Source: Bauldia sp.
GTDB taxonomy: Bacteria > Pseudomonadota > Alphaproteobacteria > Rhizobiales > Kaistiaceae
Length of the DNA stretch: 64,000 nucleotides
NCBI GenBank assembly: GCA_028284325.1
Contig: JANQRX010000008.1
Coordinates: forward strand, 224,371-288,370
Direction of reading: 5' to 3'
The notes under the pieces were generated by a model. It did not search any database. It worked only from the letters and a program-made list of their open reading frames with translations, and was not told the DNA's origin. The position numbers and the translations under genes are program-made. The stretch's first letter is position 1, and every line of letters begins with the position of its first letter. This document shows, in pieces, positions 62,874 through 64,000 of this stretch.

Positions 62874-63905
62874 ATGTCTGACACAGCCGGCCCGGCCGCG
62901 AAGACCGTGCGCAGGGACGCGCGCGCCCGGCCGACGCTCAAAGACATCGCCTTCATGACCGGCCTCGGCGTCGCCACCGTCTCGCGCGCGCTCAAGGACG
63001 CGCCCGACATCGGCGAGGACACCAAGGAGCGCGTGCGGCTCGTCGCCAAGCAGATCGGCTACCACCCCAACCGTGCCGGCGTGCGCCTGCGCACCGGCAA
63101 GACCAACGTCATCAGCATCGTCCTGCATCATCACGACGACATCGCCGACTTCATGCCGCATCTCATGTTCGGCGTGTCGGAGGCGCTGGTCGGTTCGCCC
63201 TACCATCTCATCATGACCCCGTACTTCGTCGACGGCGATCCGATGGATCCGGTCCTCTATGTGGTCGAATCCGGATCGGCCGACGGAATCATCATCTCGA
63301 GAATCGAGCCGAAGGACGCGCGTGTCCGCTACCTCCACGACCGCGGCTTCCCGTTCGTGACCCACGGCCGGACCGAGCTCGGCTTCGATCACGCGTTCCA
63401 CGATTTCGACAACGAGGCCTATGCGCGTGAGGCGGTGCAATGGCTGGCGGGGCGCGGCCGGCGTCGGGTCGCGCTGCTCGGACCGCCGTCGAACCTGACC
63501 TTCGCACGGCATACGTCGGACGGCTTCCTGCAGGGCATCACGCAACACGACCTCGACGAAGTCCCGGTGCACGCCACCATCGATAGTCCGCCGGCCGCGA
63601 TCGTGGCGGAAACGAAGCGGTTGATGCGCGGGCGCAACCGCCCGGACGGTCTGGTGTGCTCCGGCCCGGCGGCCGCGCTTGCCGCCATGATCGGCATCGA
63701 GGAATCCGGCATGACGGTCGGCGCCGAGATCGACGTCGTGACCAAGCAATCGTCGGAGATCAAGTTCCGCCCGGCCATGCACACCATCAAGGAGGACCAT
63801 CGCGGGGCAGGTCGTGCTCTGGCCAAGGCGGTGATGGCGCTGATCGACGGCGAGGATCCCGGCAGCGTGCAAACCATCGATGCGCCGGGCGTGGTCACCG
63901 CCTAG
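62874..63905 (+). CDS. LacI-family transcriptional regulator
   Basis: The 343-residue protein has the LacI helix-turn-helix at about residues 21-42 (KDIAFMTGLGVATVSRAL) and hinge segment YHPNRAGVRLRTGKTN near 63. The effector-binding domain includes DGIIISRIEPKD near 135, FVTHGRTELG near 160 and RRRVALLGPPSN near 198. It is divergent from the sugar ABC operon, which it probably represses through the palindrome at 62604-62617. The protein ends ...APGVVTA with a TAG directly at the edge of an IS5-like element, so the last residues may have been changed by the insertion. Confidence 0.88.
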   Translation: MSDTAGPAAKTVRRDARARPTLKDIAFMTGLGVATVSRALKDAPDIGEDTKERVRLVAKQIGYHPNRAGVRLRTGKTNVISIVLHHHDDIADFMPHLMFGVSEALVGSPYHLIMTPYFVDGDPMDPVLYVVESGSADGIIISRIEPKDARVRYLHDRGFPFVTHGRTELGFDHAFHDFDNEAYAREAVQWLAGRGRRRVALLGPPSNLTFARHTSDGFLQGITQHDLDEVPVHATIDSPPAAIVAETKRLMRGRNRPDGLVCSGPAAALAAMIGIEESGMTVGAEIDVVTKQSSEIKFRPAMHTIKEDHRGAGRALAKAVMALIDGEDPGSVQTIDAPGVVTA

Positions 63906-64000
63906 GTCGTGTACCCATAAAGGGGATTCCGGTTTTGGGTGAGACGTGATTCAACCTCTTTGAGGAGGATGGATCATGGCTCGTTTCGATCTGAGTGATG
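63906..64000 (+). mobile_element. Left end of an IS5-like insertion sequence (partial)
   Basis: Directly after the LacI stop codon, the sequence GTCGTGTACCCATAAAGG looks like the terminal inverted repeat of IS5-family elements. About 70 bases later a transposase gene begins. The preceding CTAG at the junction would fit the short T-A-containing targets of this family. The right end is outside the window, so the inverted repeat and target duplication cannot be verified. Confidence 0.55.
63976..64000 (+). CDS. Start of an IS5-family transposase (partial)
   Basis: ATG 63976 is preceded by GAGGAGGA, an excellent ribosome binding site. The first eight codons read MARFDLSD, the conserved beginning of many IS5-family (IS427-like) transposases, in which a Trp and Pro-Leu-Leu-Pro follow. 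Only 25 bases are present, so the assignment rests on this N-terminus and the repeat-like sequence before it. Confidence 0.55.

Noticed and set aside
1..64000. CRISPR arrays, rRNA operons, phage genes, toxin-antitoxin pairs or biosynthetic gene clusters.
   Set aside because: Reading both strands showed no spaced direct repeats, rRNA-like sequence, phage structural genes or assembly-line enzymes. The only mobile sequence is the IS end at the right edge.

Overview
The window is GC-rich (about two thirds G+C by eye) and densely packed. Most genes lie in long minus-strand operons whose stop and start codons overlap by 1, 4 or 8-13 bases. The protein set (SorC and LacI regulators, several sugar ABC systems, the Caulobacter-type xylonate pathway, a glg operon, AcuI, a DUF1194 protein, cytochrome c') points to a free-living, carbohydrate-oriented alphaproteobacterium, probably Hyphomicrobiales (Rhizobiales). 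The genus cannot be read from the sequence. No rRNA, tRNA or CRISPR array was found, and no gene-free stretch exceeds 300 bases.

Layout. (1) 1-175: tail of an unrecognised plus-strand gene. (2) 159-13620: an eleven-gene minus-strand unit. It runs ribose-type ABC transporter, SorC/EryD/LsrR-type regulator, aldo/keto reductase, FAD-dependent glycerol-3-phosphate-dehydrogenase homologue, LsrF/FbaB-type class I aldolase, FGGY kinase, zinc-less medium-chain reductase, GMC oxidoreductase. Together these suggest uptake, phosphorylation, oxidation and retro-aldol cleavage of an unidentified polyol. (3) 13819-16325: a GH32 beta-fructosidase with an SDR. (4) 16406-33965: a pentose region. It holds alpha-ketoglutarate semialdehyde dehydrogenase, a XylX-like FAH-family dehydratase, and a long operon (ABC transporter, GH43 beta-xylosidase, rpe, xylD, M20 amidohydrolase, APH-fold kinase) with a divergent LacI/epimerase pair. 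Embedded in it are DUF1194, acuI and a cytochrome c' gene. (5) 34173-36708: a CPA2 antiporter and a Bcr/CflA-type exporter. (6) 36799-50942: a complete glycogen operon, glgC-glgA-glgX-malQ-pgm-glgP-glgB-fructokinase. (7) 51067-53541: galB-galC-galD, the lower gallate/protocatechuate 4,5-cleavage route. (8) 53656-55963: a CBS-BON protein, an exported orphan and an SDR. (9) 55969-63905: another sugar ABC operon with a sugar isomerase and a Gfo/Idh dehydrogenase, divergent from its LacI regulator. (10) 63906-64000: the left end of an IS5-like element that abuts the LacI stop codon.

Working together: beta-xylosidase releases xylose, and XylD, the XylX-like enzyme and the semialdehyde dehydrogenase carry xylonate to 2-oxoglutarate. 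GH32 and the fructokinase can handle fructosides, and the glg operon stores and mobilises glucose as glycogen. The gal genes deliver pyruvate and oxaloacetate. The most interesting uncharacterised unit is the kinase/GlpD/aldolase operon in region 2. Regulatory DNA visible by eye includes palindromic operators next to the SorC operon and both LacI genes. A perfect or near-perfect GC hairpin also lies between the binding-protein gene and the next transporter gene in all three ABC operons.
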